Source: JBAZYZ01 sp964361185 (GTDB lineage: Bacteria > Patescibacteriota > Minisyncoccia > Phycocordibacterales > VMEP01). From it: 21,552 nucleotides of DNA. A model generated the notes under the pieces. That model had not been told where the DNA came from, did not search any database, and saw nothing but the letters and a program-made list of their open reading frames with translations. The stretch lies in assembly GCA_964361185.1 (NCBI GenBank), contig CAYHZS010000006.1:1-21552 (forward strand), read 5' to 3'. Positions 8,198 through 14,200 of this stretch are shown here, piece by piece (positions within the stretch are counted from its first letter, which is position 1; the number at the start of each line of letters is the position of its first letter). The position numbers and the translations under genes were made by a program.

Positions 8198-8935
8198 TTA
8201 CTTGTTAATAGCGTTAGCCTCTATATTTATATCTTGGAAATTCTTTTGCTGTTCTACCATAATAATCCCCTGCTTGACCAGTTCGAGCATTGCCAGGAAT
8301 CCGACAATGATGCGGATTTTAGTCTCGGGATCATTTGATTTTCCTGTATGCCCGGAAAGTCTGGAGAAACTAGTCTTAATTTCGTTTTGTATCCGTTCGG
8401 TTACGGTTTCTATCATTTCTTCAAGACTGATAACCTTCCTGACTGTTACTTCAGGCAATTTTTCTTTTTTGGGTAAATTGAAGATAACCGATTGAACGGC
8501 AGAATGTATGTTTACTACGCTAAAAGATTTATCCGGAGAAAAAATAGGTCGCCTGTTTCTTGCGTACGGACGTTCCCAAATTATTGGCCCTTCGAGAATT
8601 TCTTTTATTTTTACGCCTATGTCGCGGACTGCACGGTACAGGTTTAAGCGGTTTTCTAAATCTCCAATATTTGCTTCTTCCTCCTCGGTAAGATTGAATT
8701 CCGGAAGAAGGGATCGTGATTTTATGAGAATAAGAGTTGCGGCAACGATGATGAAATTGGCTATGCGGGCAATAGGTAGTTCCCCCAGATTTTTAGAGTA
8801 AGAAAGATAGTCGTCCGTGACGGAAGCCAGGGAGATTTCATTAATAAGGAGCTTCCGCTTTTCAATAAGCGACAATAAAAGCTCCATCGGTCCTTCAAAT
8901 GTGCCTACTTTAACTTGGTATGTCGACTCCATCAT
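8198..8935 (-). CDS. scpA: Segregation and condensation protein A (kleisin)
   Basis: Kleisin subunit bridging the SMC heads in bacterial condensin, paired with ScpB immediately downstream. The start MMESTYQVKVGTFEGPMELLLSLIEK matches the conserved ScpA opening (F.GPLDLLL.LI). The segment LVVAATLILIKSR-like (IIVAATLILIKSRSLLP) is the usual N-terminal helical block. The C-terminal winged helix includes the FLAMLELVKQGII motif. Length from this ATG is 245 aa, typical for the family. A TTG 33 nt further upstream is in frame, but it forms part of the -35 box of a convincing promoter, so the ATG at 8935 is preferred. Confidence 0.93.
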   Translation of the reverse strand: MMESTYQVKVGTFEGPMELLLSLIEKRKLLINEISLASVTDDYLSYSKNLGELPIARIANFIIVAATLILIKSRSLLPEFNLTEEEEANIGDLENRLNLYRAVRDIGVKIKEILEGPIIWERPYARNRRPIFSPDKSFSVVNIHSAVQSVIFNLPKKEKLPEVTVRKVISLEEMIETVTERIQNEIKTSFSRLSGHTGKSNDPETKIRIIVGFLAMLELVKQGIIMVEQQKNFQDINIEANAINK

Positions 8936-8940
8936 GTCTA

Positions 8941-8968
8941 ATAATACTTGTTTTGAGCCGTTTTTCAA
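8941..8968 (-). promoter_or_regulatory. Promoter of the scpA operon, predicted leaderless
   Basis: Minus strand: TTGAAA (8968-8963), a 16-nt spacer, then TATTAT (8946-8941), followed by TAGAC and the scpA ATG. The -10 to ATG distance of 5 nt puts the expected transcription start at the start codon itself. There is no room for a Shine-Dalgarno. This would be the main promoter for the segregation and cell-wall run. Confidence 0.6.
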
Positions 8969-9081
8969 GGGTTTATACTTGACTTGCTTTAAAGATACTA
9001 TAGCATTGTAGACAGGGTGTTCTTGCTGTCTCGCATCCTGAGCTTGGGTATTTATTGCTTAAACCTGTGGAGGGTAAGGAA

Positions 9082-9315
9082 ATGAATGAAAGGTTGTGTA
9101 ACCAGTTGCCGGGACATACACGGTGTTTAGGCACCATCTCCCGCGGTGTGTGCCCCGGGCAGGAAAAGTTCGTTTGTTGTTCCGCCCAAAAGAAAAATGC
9201 TACCCCGGCGGAACTTCTAGCGGCCACAACGGCTCTCGACGAGTGGTTGAAGACGGACCGCGTTCGGAGAGGGTCGCCTTCCCAAGACCGCGTCTCCCAG
9301 TCATTACAGGGCTAG
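9082..9315 (+). CDS. Small Cys-containing hypothetical protein 1 (or structured RNA)
   Basis: Family not recognised. The 77-codon ORF is one of only two gene candidates on the plus strand. ATG at 9082 follows GGAGGG (9069-9074) with a 7-nt gap, an excellent Shine-Dalgarno, and the unit ends at a strong terminator 41 nt after the stop. The product has five Cys (6, 15, 24, 32, 33), contains CP-x5-VC-x-S (24-34) and a helix-like segment TPAELLAATTALDEWLKTDR, which looks protein-like, and is otherwise basic. No signal peptide or TM segment is seen. The same DNA folds strongly (stem 9107-9121 with 9146-9161; stem 9179-9186 with 9207-9214), so a non-coding or dual-function RNA remains possible. It is more GC-rich than its neighbours. 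Confidence 0.5.
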   Translation: MNERLCNQLPGHTRCLGTISRGVCPGQEKFVCCSAQKKNATPAELLAATTALDEWLKTDRVRRGSPSQDRVSQSLQG

Positions 9316-9355
9316 ACACATAGCCAATCTTGTAGCCAATCTGGCTTCTCGAAAT

Positions 9356-9377
9356 CCCCGCTACGGCGGGGCTTTTT
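9356..9377 (+). terminator. Rho-independent terminator after small ORF 1
   Basis: CCCCGC (9356-9361), tetraloop TACG, GCGGGG (9366-9371), then CTTTTT. This is a perfect 6-bp GC stem with a T-run on the plus strand. It closes the first plus-strand unit and separates it from the second. Confidence 0.85.
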
Positions 9378-9394
9378 AAATTTACCGACTATGT

Positions 9395-9422
9395 TTGTTT
9401 TTTTGATATTGGACTATATAAT
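9395..9422 (+). promoter_or_regulatory. Putative promoter of small ORF 2
   Basis: Plus strand TTGTTT (9395-9400), 16-nt spacer, perfect TATAAT (9417-9422). The predicted start near 9429 gives a leader of about 25 nt, containing the GGAG Shine-Dalgarno at 9443-9446 before the ATG at 9454. The -35 match is only partial. Confidence 0.45.
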
Positions 9423-9453
9423 TGTTTCCGGGATATATTTTCGGAGACAAGTG

Positions 9454-9690
9454 ATGAATAAACCAGAAGATTCATGTGGCAGGCGCCTCGGAAGCCTGAA
9501 TTGTTGCAGACGGATAGACTGGGAGCACGGTGAAAAGGGCGCCCCATGTCCAGCCCTGAATGATATGGTTTGCGTTTCCAGGTACACAAAGGGAATAGGG
9601 CTTTATTCCGTGGAGGAGGGAAAAGGGGTTAACTTACTGCTCTCAATTCTTGTCCGAGAGCTATTCACGAACAGTCGGCCTAGCAGATAA
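9454..9690 (+). CDS. Small Cys-containing hypothetical protein 2
   Basis: Family not recognised. This 78-codon plus-strand ORF starts at ATG 9454, 7 nt after GGAG, and is followed by a terminator. The product has five Cys (8, 17, 18, 32, 40) and shares CP-x5-VC-x-S (32-42) with the neighbouring small ORF, as well as its length, MN start, orientation and monocistronic layout. The C-terminal part (GLYSVEEGKGVNLLLSILVR) looks like an amphipathic or hydrophobic helix. The two may be diverged paralogues, but the rest of the alignment is weak. Alternatives: a non-coding RNA, since short hairpins such as CAGGC/GCCTG and GGAATA/TATTCC are present. Confidence 0.5.
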   Translation: MNKPEDSCGRRLGSLNCCRRIDWEHGEKGAPCPALNDMVCVSRYTKGIGLYSVEEGKGVNLLLSILVRELFTNSRPSR

Positions 9691-9721
9691 TACAAAGAAT
9701 GACCTAAGAAAAGCTCTCTTC

Positions 9722-9757
9722 AAAAAGACCCCTCCTCTGGAAGGGGCTTTATTTTTT
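9722..9757. terminator. Bidirectional terminator between small ORF 2 and aspS
   Basis: CCCCT (9729-9733) pairs with AGGGG (9742-9746), with an inner CC/GG extension and a bulged A. It is followed on the plus strand by CTTTATTTTTT and on the minus strand by CTTTTTG. It can therefore serve both the plus-strand small unit and the minus-strand trpS-aspS cluster; the aspS stop codon lies in the T-run. Confidence 0.75.
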
Positions 9758-11158
9758 AAGCGTAATTCCAAGTTCATTTAGCTGTTTACTGGGAATTTCC
9801 GCGGGAGCGTTGGTCATTAAATCCCTTCCTTCGCCGTTTTTTGGGAGAGCAATAACTTCTCTTATATTCGGCTCGTTTTGAAGAAGCATAATCAGGCGAT
9901 CCAAACCCCAGGCAATCCCACCATGTGGAGGCGTGCCGGAACGGAATGCCTGTAACATGTGCGAAAGATTTTTTTCAACCTCATCTTTGTTTACTCCCAT
10001 TATTTCGTAAACCGCGAGTAATGCCTCGGGCTTGTGATTTCTTATTGACCCCCCTCCGAGTTCATACCCGTTCAAAATGACATCATATTGATCGGTCAGA
10101 ATTTCCGGAATATTTCTTTTTGCAAGCAAATCTTCATAAAATTGCGGTTGCGCTGCCGAAAAGGGGTTATGAGTAAATGTCCACTCCCCTTCCGCTTGTG
10201 GATTATTGTCCTTAGTAGCCTTTTCGAAAAAAGGAAAATCAATTACCCAACAAAAAGCAAGCAAGTCGGGATTGTCTTTATCTTTTCGCAAATCCGGTCG
10301 GTCAGTGCCGTATTTTTCCATAGATTCCTTGTAGGTAATTCTCGGGAATGGTGTTTCTTGGATTTGTTTTTCTGGATAAACATTTTTTACAAGCTCTATC
10401 AAGAGATTTTCATTTAAAGAAATAACATCTTCCCTTTCGACAAAAGACATTTCAAGGTCTAGTTGTGTGAATTCCGGCTGGCGGTCGCCACGTGAATCTT
10501 CGTCTCTCATGCATTTGGCCAATTGAAAATATTTTTCCATTCCGGAAGCCATAAGAAGTTGTTTGTATTGCTGGGGAGATTGAGGCAGGGCGTAGAATTT
10601 TCCATGATAAAGTCTGGACGGTACGACATAGTCGCGCGCTCCTTCGGCAGTCGCTCGTCCGAGGATAGGCGTTTCAATTTCGGCAAAGTTTTCTTTGTCC
10701 AGATAGTCACGGATAAATTTTACTGCTTTGTGTCGGTTGCGAATGTTTTTTTGCATTCTGTCGCTCCGCAAATCGAGATAGCGGTATTTGAGGCGAACCT
10801 CTTCGTTTATCGGCCTAGTATCGGAATGTATATCAAAAGGCATAGGCTCCGATTTGTTTAAAATTTCTATGTCCATAATTTCAAGCTCAATGTCGCCATT
10901 TTGCCTGTCTTTCTGTTTATTTTTTTCAGGGCGTTCGTTGATTTTACCGCGCACGGCTACGACAAATTCGTCACGGATTTCTTTGGCGGTTTCCATGGCG
11001 GGGGAATTTGGAAGCACGACACCCTGCACTTTTCCAGTCATGTCGCGGAAATCAAAAAATACCATTTTCCCCTGGTCTCGGCGCACATCTATCCAGCCTT
11101 TTACGCAGACTTCTTTCCCTGTGTATTCCCGCAAATCTTTGATGTACGTCCGGTTCAT
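9749..11158 (-). CDS. aspS: Aspartyl-tRNA synthetase, bacterial type without GAD insertion
   Basis: Class IIb synthetase charging tRNA-Asp. The N-terminal OB-fold (about 1-105) contains GWIDVRRDQGKMVFFDFRD. Motif 1 is around FAEIETPIL (158-166), followed by the bacterial signature YALPQSPQQYKQLLM (189-203). Motif 2 spans CMRDEDSRGDRQPEFTQLD (216-234) and motif 3 GIAWGLDRLIMLL (414-426). At 469 aa it is about 120 residues shorter than typical bacterial AspRS (about 590). YKESMEKYGTDRPDLR (276-291) runs almost directly into the region that normally follows the GAD domain. It follows the 81-aa hypothetical gene by 10 nt. Whether it is discriminating or also charges tRNA-Asn cannot be told here. 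Confidence 0.95.
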   Translation of the reverse strand: MNRTYIKDLREYTGKEVCVKGWIDVRRDQGKMVFFDFRDMTGKVQGVVLPNSPAMETAKEIRDEFVVAVRGKINERPEKNKQKDRQNGDIELEIMDIEILNKSEPMPFDIHSDTRPINEEVRLKYRYLDLRSDRMQKNIRNRHKAVKFIRDYLDKENFAEIETPILGRATAEGARDYVVPSRLYHGKFYALPQSPQQYKQLLMASGMEKYFQLAKCMRDEDSRGDRQPEFTQLDLEMSFVEREDVISLNENLLIELVKNVYPEKQIQETPFPRITYKESMEKYGTDRPDLRKDKDNPDLLAFCWVIDFPFFEKATKDNNPQAEGEWTFTHNPFSAAQPQFYEDLLAKRNIPEILTDQYDVILNGYELGGGSIRNHKPEALLAVYEIMGVNKDEVEKNLSHMLQAFRSGTPPHGGIAWGLDRLIMLLQNEPNIREVIALPKNGEGRDLMTNAPAEIPSKQLNELGITLKK

Positions 11159-11168
11159 TATTTGTATT

Positions 11169-11414
11169 TTAATGGTAAATTATTTTCTCCCGAAGCTCTT
11201 TGTACGCGTCATTACTCTGGTCAATGAATAGCTTGTCCTCCATTTCTGGATGCTCTTTTAAATATTCATCAAACTTTTTGGCGTATCCTTGATTAACCCA
11301 ATTATGAAGTATCTCGTCGTTGCTTACTCCTGTATTTCCAAATAATTCCTGAGCTAATGCTATTTGAATCGCATTTCGGCCCCTACCTCCAAGTTGTTCC
11401 AAATTTAATGACAT
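11169..11414 (-). CDS. Hypothetical 81-aa protein between trpS and aspS
   Basis: Not recognised. The ATG at 11414 lies 4 nt after the trpS stop, and the stop lies 10 nt before aspS, so it is an embedded operon member. The product is soluble and charged (LGGRGRNAIQIALAQELF near the start, then acidic helical segments such as EYLKEHPEMEDKLF), with no TM segment, signal peptide or Cys cluster. A longer in-frame reading would begin inside trpS; the ATG chosen removes that overlap. Conserved linkage to synthetases would be the best clue to its role. Confidence 0.7.
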   Translation of the reverse strand: MSLNLEQLGGRGRNAIQIALAQELFGNTGVSNDEILHNWVNQGYAKKFDEYLKEHPEMEDKLFIDQSNDAYKELREKIIYH

Positions 11415-11418
11415 ACAT

Positions 11419-12390
11419 TCATATTTTAAGCCCCGTTTTCTCCCTGACCTCAATCATTTTTGCGTGCGCACGTTCGCGGGCTATGTCTCCGCCATCTTTA
11501 AGAATTTTGAGCACGTCTTCCGGATTTGCAGAAATTTCCGCGCGTTTTTCGCGAAGCGGAGCTATGAGCTTAACCATATTTGCCACAAGAATATCCTTTG
11601 ATTCTTTATAGCCGATTCCTCCATCCAAATATCTTTTTTTGAGTTCTGGCAATATGTTTTCGCTAAAAAGTTTGTGCAGGGAAAAGACATTGCATTCTTC
11701 CGGATTCTTGGGTTCGTCCACTCCTTTTGAATCCGTGGTAATGGACATTACCGCCGAGCGAATTTCTTCGTCGCTTGCGAATATTCCGATGGTATTGCCG
11801 TAACTTTTGGACATTTTTCGTCCGTCTGTGCCGATGACTGTCGCCACGCTTTCCAATATGAGTGGTTCCGGCAGTTTGAAAGTATCGCCAAATATACGGT
11901 TGAATTTCTCGGCAATGTCGCGCGTTATCTCCACGTGTTGTTTTTGGTCCGCGCCTACCGGCACTAAATTCGCGTCTTGAATTAATATGTCTGCCGCCAT
12001 AAGCACGGGATAATCGAACAGGCCGACATTTACATCTTTGCTTCTTGCTTCGGCATCCTTGAAAGCATGCGCTCTCATAAGATACGGCATGGTGGTTACA
12101 GTATTAAAAATCCAAGCCAATTCTGCCACTTCCGGAATATCGGACTGAAGAAAAATAGTTGTTTTTTTAGGGTCTAAACCCAGAGAGAGGTAATCAATAG
12201 CTACCTGCAGACTATTTTCCGAGAGAACTTTCTTATCCTGCACGCTGGTCAGAGCGTGATAATTGGCAATAAAAAAGAAACTCTGGTATTTATCCTGAAG
12301 TTCCACGAATTGCCGTATGGCGCCGAAGTAATTGCCAATGTGAAGCTCCCCGCTCGGCTGTATTCCAGATAGGACGACTTTTTTACTCAT
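11419..12390 (-). CDS. trpS: Tryptophanyl-tRNA synthetase
   Basis: Class Ic synthetase charging tRNA-Trp. The start at 12390 gives MSKKVVLSGIQPSGELHIGN, the canonical TrpRS N-terminus with HIGN at 17-20. KMSKS is at 192-196 and GADQKQHVE (146-154) is the typical substrate-binding block. The length of 323 aa matches bacterial TrpRS (about 330). The reading frame is open further upstream into the cyclotransferase gene, but the conserved N-terminus and a promoter ending 6 nt before this ATG fix the start. It leads the trpS-hypothetical-aspS cluster. Confidence 0.96.
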   Translation of the reverse strand: MSKKVVLSGIQPSGELHIGNYFGAIRQFVELQDKYQSFFFIANYHALTSVQDKKVLSENSLQVAIDYLSLGLDPKKTTIFLQSDIPEVAELAWIFNTVTTMPYLMRAHAFKDAEARSKDVNVGLFDYPVLMAADILIQDANLVPVGADQKQHVEITRDIAEKFNRIFGDTFKLPEPLILESVATVIGTDGRKMSKSYGNTIGIFASDEEIRSAVMSITTDSKGVDEPKNPEECNVFSLHKLFSENILPELKKRYLDGGIGYKESKDILVANMVKLIAPLREKRAEISANPEDVLKILKDGGDIARERAHAKMIEVREKTGLKI

Positions 12391-12396
12391 TAGAAA

Positions 12397-12425
12397 ATAA
12401 TACCAAAAACAGGAGCCTTTTTCAA
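12397..12425 (-). promoter_or_regulatory. Promoter of trpS, predicted leaderless
   Basis: Minus strand TTGAAA (12425-12420), exact 17-nt spacer, then TGG-TATTAT (extended -10; hexamer 12402-12397). TTTCTA and the trpS ATG follow. The 6-nt gap places the expected transcription start at or within about 2 nt of the ATG, and no Shine-Dalgarno is present. It lies in the 40-nt gap just after the cyclotransferase stop. Confidence 0.65.
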
Positions 12426-12430
12426 AGATT

Positions 12431-12883
12431 TTAGTCCTTGGTAGGCGCGGAGATTTTGGATAGAAATAACTGATAATCAATTGGAAAGTTAAAAGTTTTA
12501 GCGGCTTCTTGCAGTAACGAAACATAATGCTCTGACGGGATTAGCCCTTCTTTTTTATCTATTACTTCGTATGTGTAAGCATCCACGAGCTTTCCTTCAC
12601 ATAAAATAGTAACCGTAATTCTCTGATAGTGGTGTGACGAGACTCCCTCGAAGTCGTCCATACGCGTCATATTTTCGTCATTTAGTTTATAAAGTAATCC
12701 ATAGACCCTGCTGTTATTTTGAGGGATGATGTCGGCGCAGCCACATTTCCGTTTTGGCGAATAGATAGAAAAAGCTAATTTATAGTTTTTTAAAGATGCA
12801 GATCCAATAAGAATAGCGGAAGGACAACGTTCTTTCATTTGTTCCCTGTTCATATTTGATCCGTAAGCGAAATAATAATTCAT
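12431..12883 (-). CDS. Gamma-glutamylcyclotransferase-like (AIG2/GGCT fold) protein
   Basis: Small cytosolic enzyme of the GGCT/AIG2-like family, which cleaves gamma-glutamyl amino acids or gamma-glutamylamines by cyclisation to 5-oxoproline. The N-terminus carries the substrate-loop signature YFAYGSNM (4-11). The likely catalytic Glu79 lies in MDDFEGVSSHHY, matching the usual ...EG...Y pattern. Conserved VYGLLYKL (60-67) and DAYTYE strands are also typical. The length of 150 aa fits. It lies directly downstream of the GCS2-type ligase, separated by a terminator. The two activities (making and cleaving gamma-glutamyl bonds) would be complementary. The true substrate cannot be read from sequence. 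Confidence 0.85.
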   Translation of the reverse strand: MNYYFAYGSNMNREQMKERCPSAILIGSASLKNYKLAFSIYSPKRKCGCADIIPQNNSRVYGLLYKLNDENMTRMDDFEGVSSHHYQRITVTILCEGKLVDAYTYEVIDKKEGLIPSEHYVSLLQEAAKTFNFPIDYQLFLSKISAPTKD

Positions 12884-12910
12884 AATATTTATATAATAAT
12901 AATCTAATAC

Positions 12911-12950
12911 AAAAAAGATGCGCGGAGAAGCTAAGTAAGGGCTTCTCCGC
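12911..12950 (-). terminator. Rho-independent terminator after the GCS2-type ligase
   Basis: A perfect 10-bp inverted repeat GCGGAGAAGC/GCTTCTCCGC (12922-12931 and 12941-12950) with a 9-nt loop, followed on the minus strand by GCATCTTTTTT. It isolates the T-box/ligase unit from the cyclotransferase and trpS genes. Confidence 0.88.
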
Positions 12951-12962
12951 TCATCAACGTAT

Positions 12963-13814
12963 TCAGGATTGAGTCATGGCTTCCAGACAGAGCTCATGGC
13001 ACCGAGTGGCCCATTTAACGATGCGTTCAATGGAATCTGTTGCACCAAACATCCGAAACTCAATCGTACCATGCATCGAAATACGAATGAGTGTCCAGCA
13101 CTTGCGCGGGTCTTCTGCGAACCCTTGCGCGAGTGCTGTTTGGTAATATTCATCCCAGCTAGCGTATGGCTTTGGTTCGTAGTTCGGCGCCATCTGTTTA
13201 TAGATGGCAAGCCGCTCGCCGAACGAACCATTTCCCGCTTCGCATAGTTCTGCGAGATATCGAATGACATGATTATAGACACGAAGTGCCGTGTCATGAT
13301 CTGGCATACCGATGTGGACATGAGTGCCGATAACGCGACATGCTGCCAAGAGAATTTCCCTAGGCATATTCTTTGTTATCTTTTGATACCGTCCTGTCGG
13401 ATCTGGGTACACATCAAGGGGCATATTCGCTGGCCCAACCTCAACACGAAGAGGTTTGCATCGCTTGTATTTTAAGAGAAGAATAAGAAGACTTTCCACC
13501 TCCTCCAATTTCCATCTTAGGTCCTTAAGGGCACATGGACCAATACGGCTTTCGATTTGAGAAGCAGATAGCTCGTAGGCAAACGTTCCTGGCTTTACTG
13601 GGTGCCAGCGTGAAGGGATACTTGGACAAGTCCATATTTCACCAGTTTGTCCAACTTCGAAGATCCCTCGATTATCTATACCAGAAAGTATTTCATATGC
13701 CATTGGGACGATCTTCCCAGATTCGCCCAAGATAAAATCTTCCCTTTCGAAGCCAACGTAACCGACCATTCTCGGGTCGTACTTAAACAGATTCTTGAAT
13801 GTGCTAAGTTCCAT
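12963..13814 (-). CDS. GCS2-family carboxylate-amine ligase (glutamate-cysteine ligase-like)
   Basis: ATP-dependent carboxylate-amine ligase related to YbdK/EgtA-type gamma-glutamylcysteine synthetases. Visible family marks are GFEREDFIL (21-29, the GxExE start of the fold), FAYELSASQIESR (78-90), GTHVHIG (163-169, metal/ATP-site His) and RISMHGTIEFRMFG (244-257). The product is 283 aa, clearly shorter than YbdK-type enzymes (about 370), so part of the fold is reduced. ATG at 13814 is preceded by AAAAGGAATGAATC, giving AAGGA as Shine-Dalgarno. The gene stands alone between a T-box leader and its own terminator. Composition looks more GC-rich by eye than its surroundings, which could mean acquisition by transfer. 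The amino-acid partner is unknown; the T-box implies that expression responds to an uncharged tRNA. Confidence 0.8.
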   Translation of the reverse strand: MELSTFKNLFKYDPRMVGYVGFEREDFILGESGKIVPMAYEILSGIDNRGIFEVGQTGEIWTCPSIPSRWHPVKPGTFAYELSASQIESRIGPCALKDLRWKLEEVESLLILLLKYKRCKPLRVEVGPANMPLDVYPDPTGRYQKITKNMPREILLAACRVIGTHVHIGMPDHDTALRVYNHVIRYLAELCEAGNGSFGERLAIYKQMAPNYEPKPYASWDEYYQTALAQGFAEDPRKCWTLIRISMHGTIEFRMFGATDSIERIVKWATRCHELCLEAMTQS

Positions 13815-13886
13815 GATTCATTCCTTTTTAAAAGAACTTCAACGTCCACCACATGGTAGGCGTGGCCGGATTCTCTATTGCAAACA

Positions 13887-13940
13887 GAAAAATCCCCGTC
13901 TCCTTGTACGTCAAAAAGACATACAAAGGGACGGGGATTC
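13887..13940 (-). terminator. T-box regulatory terminator
   Basis: The minus-strand arm AATCCCCGTC (ending at 13930) pairs with GACGGGGATT (13900-13891). An extension of TTTGTATGTC with GACGTACAAGG around a TTTTT loop lengthens the stem, and TTTTT follows. It is mutually exclusive with the antiterminator because CGTCCCT is shared. It lies 73 nt upstream of the ligase ATG. Confidence 0.85.
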
Positions 13941-14186
13941 TCGAATAGATTCCGCGTGGTGCCACCCTAGATTTTTGGAACAAAAAAAACACCCGTGGAG
14001 GTGCCTTGTTCCACTCATTGACTCATACGGCTTTCGCCAGATATCAATTATCCTATGGTTACGGAGGAAACCGGATTTCCACTTGCGCAGAAATCATCCT
14101 GTTTTTTCGAACGATTGTGGCCCAATCCCTTAAAAATTACTCTTAAGGGACCACAACATGGATTTTATGTGTTGACGAATAACCTA
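13887..14186 (-). promoter_or_regulatory. T-box leader riboswitch upstream of the GCS2-type ligase
   Basis: The minus strand carries AGGGTGGCACCACGCGG (13968-13952), a clear T-box/antiterminator motif whose TGGC would pair with a tRNA 3' end GCCA (discriminator G). CGTCCCT (13934-13928) follows, able to pair with the AGGG in the antiterminator, and is also the 5' arm of a terminator. Upstream are a Stem III-like hairpin GGAACAA...TTGTTCC (about 14013-13977) and a GGC-GAAA-GCC hairpin (14038-14029). There is also a 5' hairpin, GTTGTGG...CCACAAT enclosing CCCTTAA...TTAAGGG, containing AAGAGTA, which resembles the conserved 5' AGAGUA of Stem I. The specifier codon could not be assigned with confidence: TGG in the 3' internal loop of the 5' hairpin, or GAG near 14024, are candidates. 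Confidence 0.85.
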
Positions 14187-14200
14187 AACCTAAGTTTAGG
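14183..14200. repeat. Inverted repeat overlapping the -10 of the T-box promoter
   Basis: CCTAAAC-CTAA-GTTTAGG is a perfect 7-bp inverted repeat with a 4-nt centre that covers the -10 hexamer and the predicted start. It could be an operator for a dimeric repressor or a 5' hairpin of the leader; the sequence does not distinguish these. Confidence 0.5.

Noticed and set aside
8936..8968. TTG start giving an 11-residue longer ScpA
   Set aside because: The TTG is the first half of the -35 box, and the family start fits the ATG at 8935.
8973..9227. Minus-strand ORF opposite the first mini-gene
   Set aside because: No Shine-Dalgarno, it overlaps a better-supported plus-strand unit, and the product does not look protein-like.
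9000..9735. RNase P RNA, tmRNA or SRP RNA in the 780-bp gap before scpA
   Set aside because: The universal blocks of these RNAs (GAGGAAAGUCC and ACAGAA for RNase P, the tRNA-like ends of tmRNA, the GGAAGNAGC-type SRP loop) are not visible on either strand, although the region is structured.
12391..12525. Longer trpS reading frame starting inside the cyclotransferase gene
   Set aside because: The conserved TrpRS N-terminus begins at 12390, where a promoter also ends; the extra residues match nothing in the family.
13977..14013. An independent terminator made by CACC...GGTG followed by eight T on the minus strand
   Set aside because: The inner stem is only 4-5 bp, and the T-run is used in the longer GGAACAA/TTGTTCC helix, fitting T-box Stem III better.
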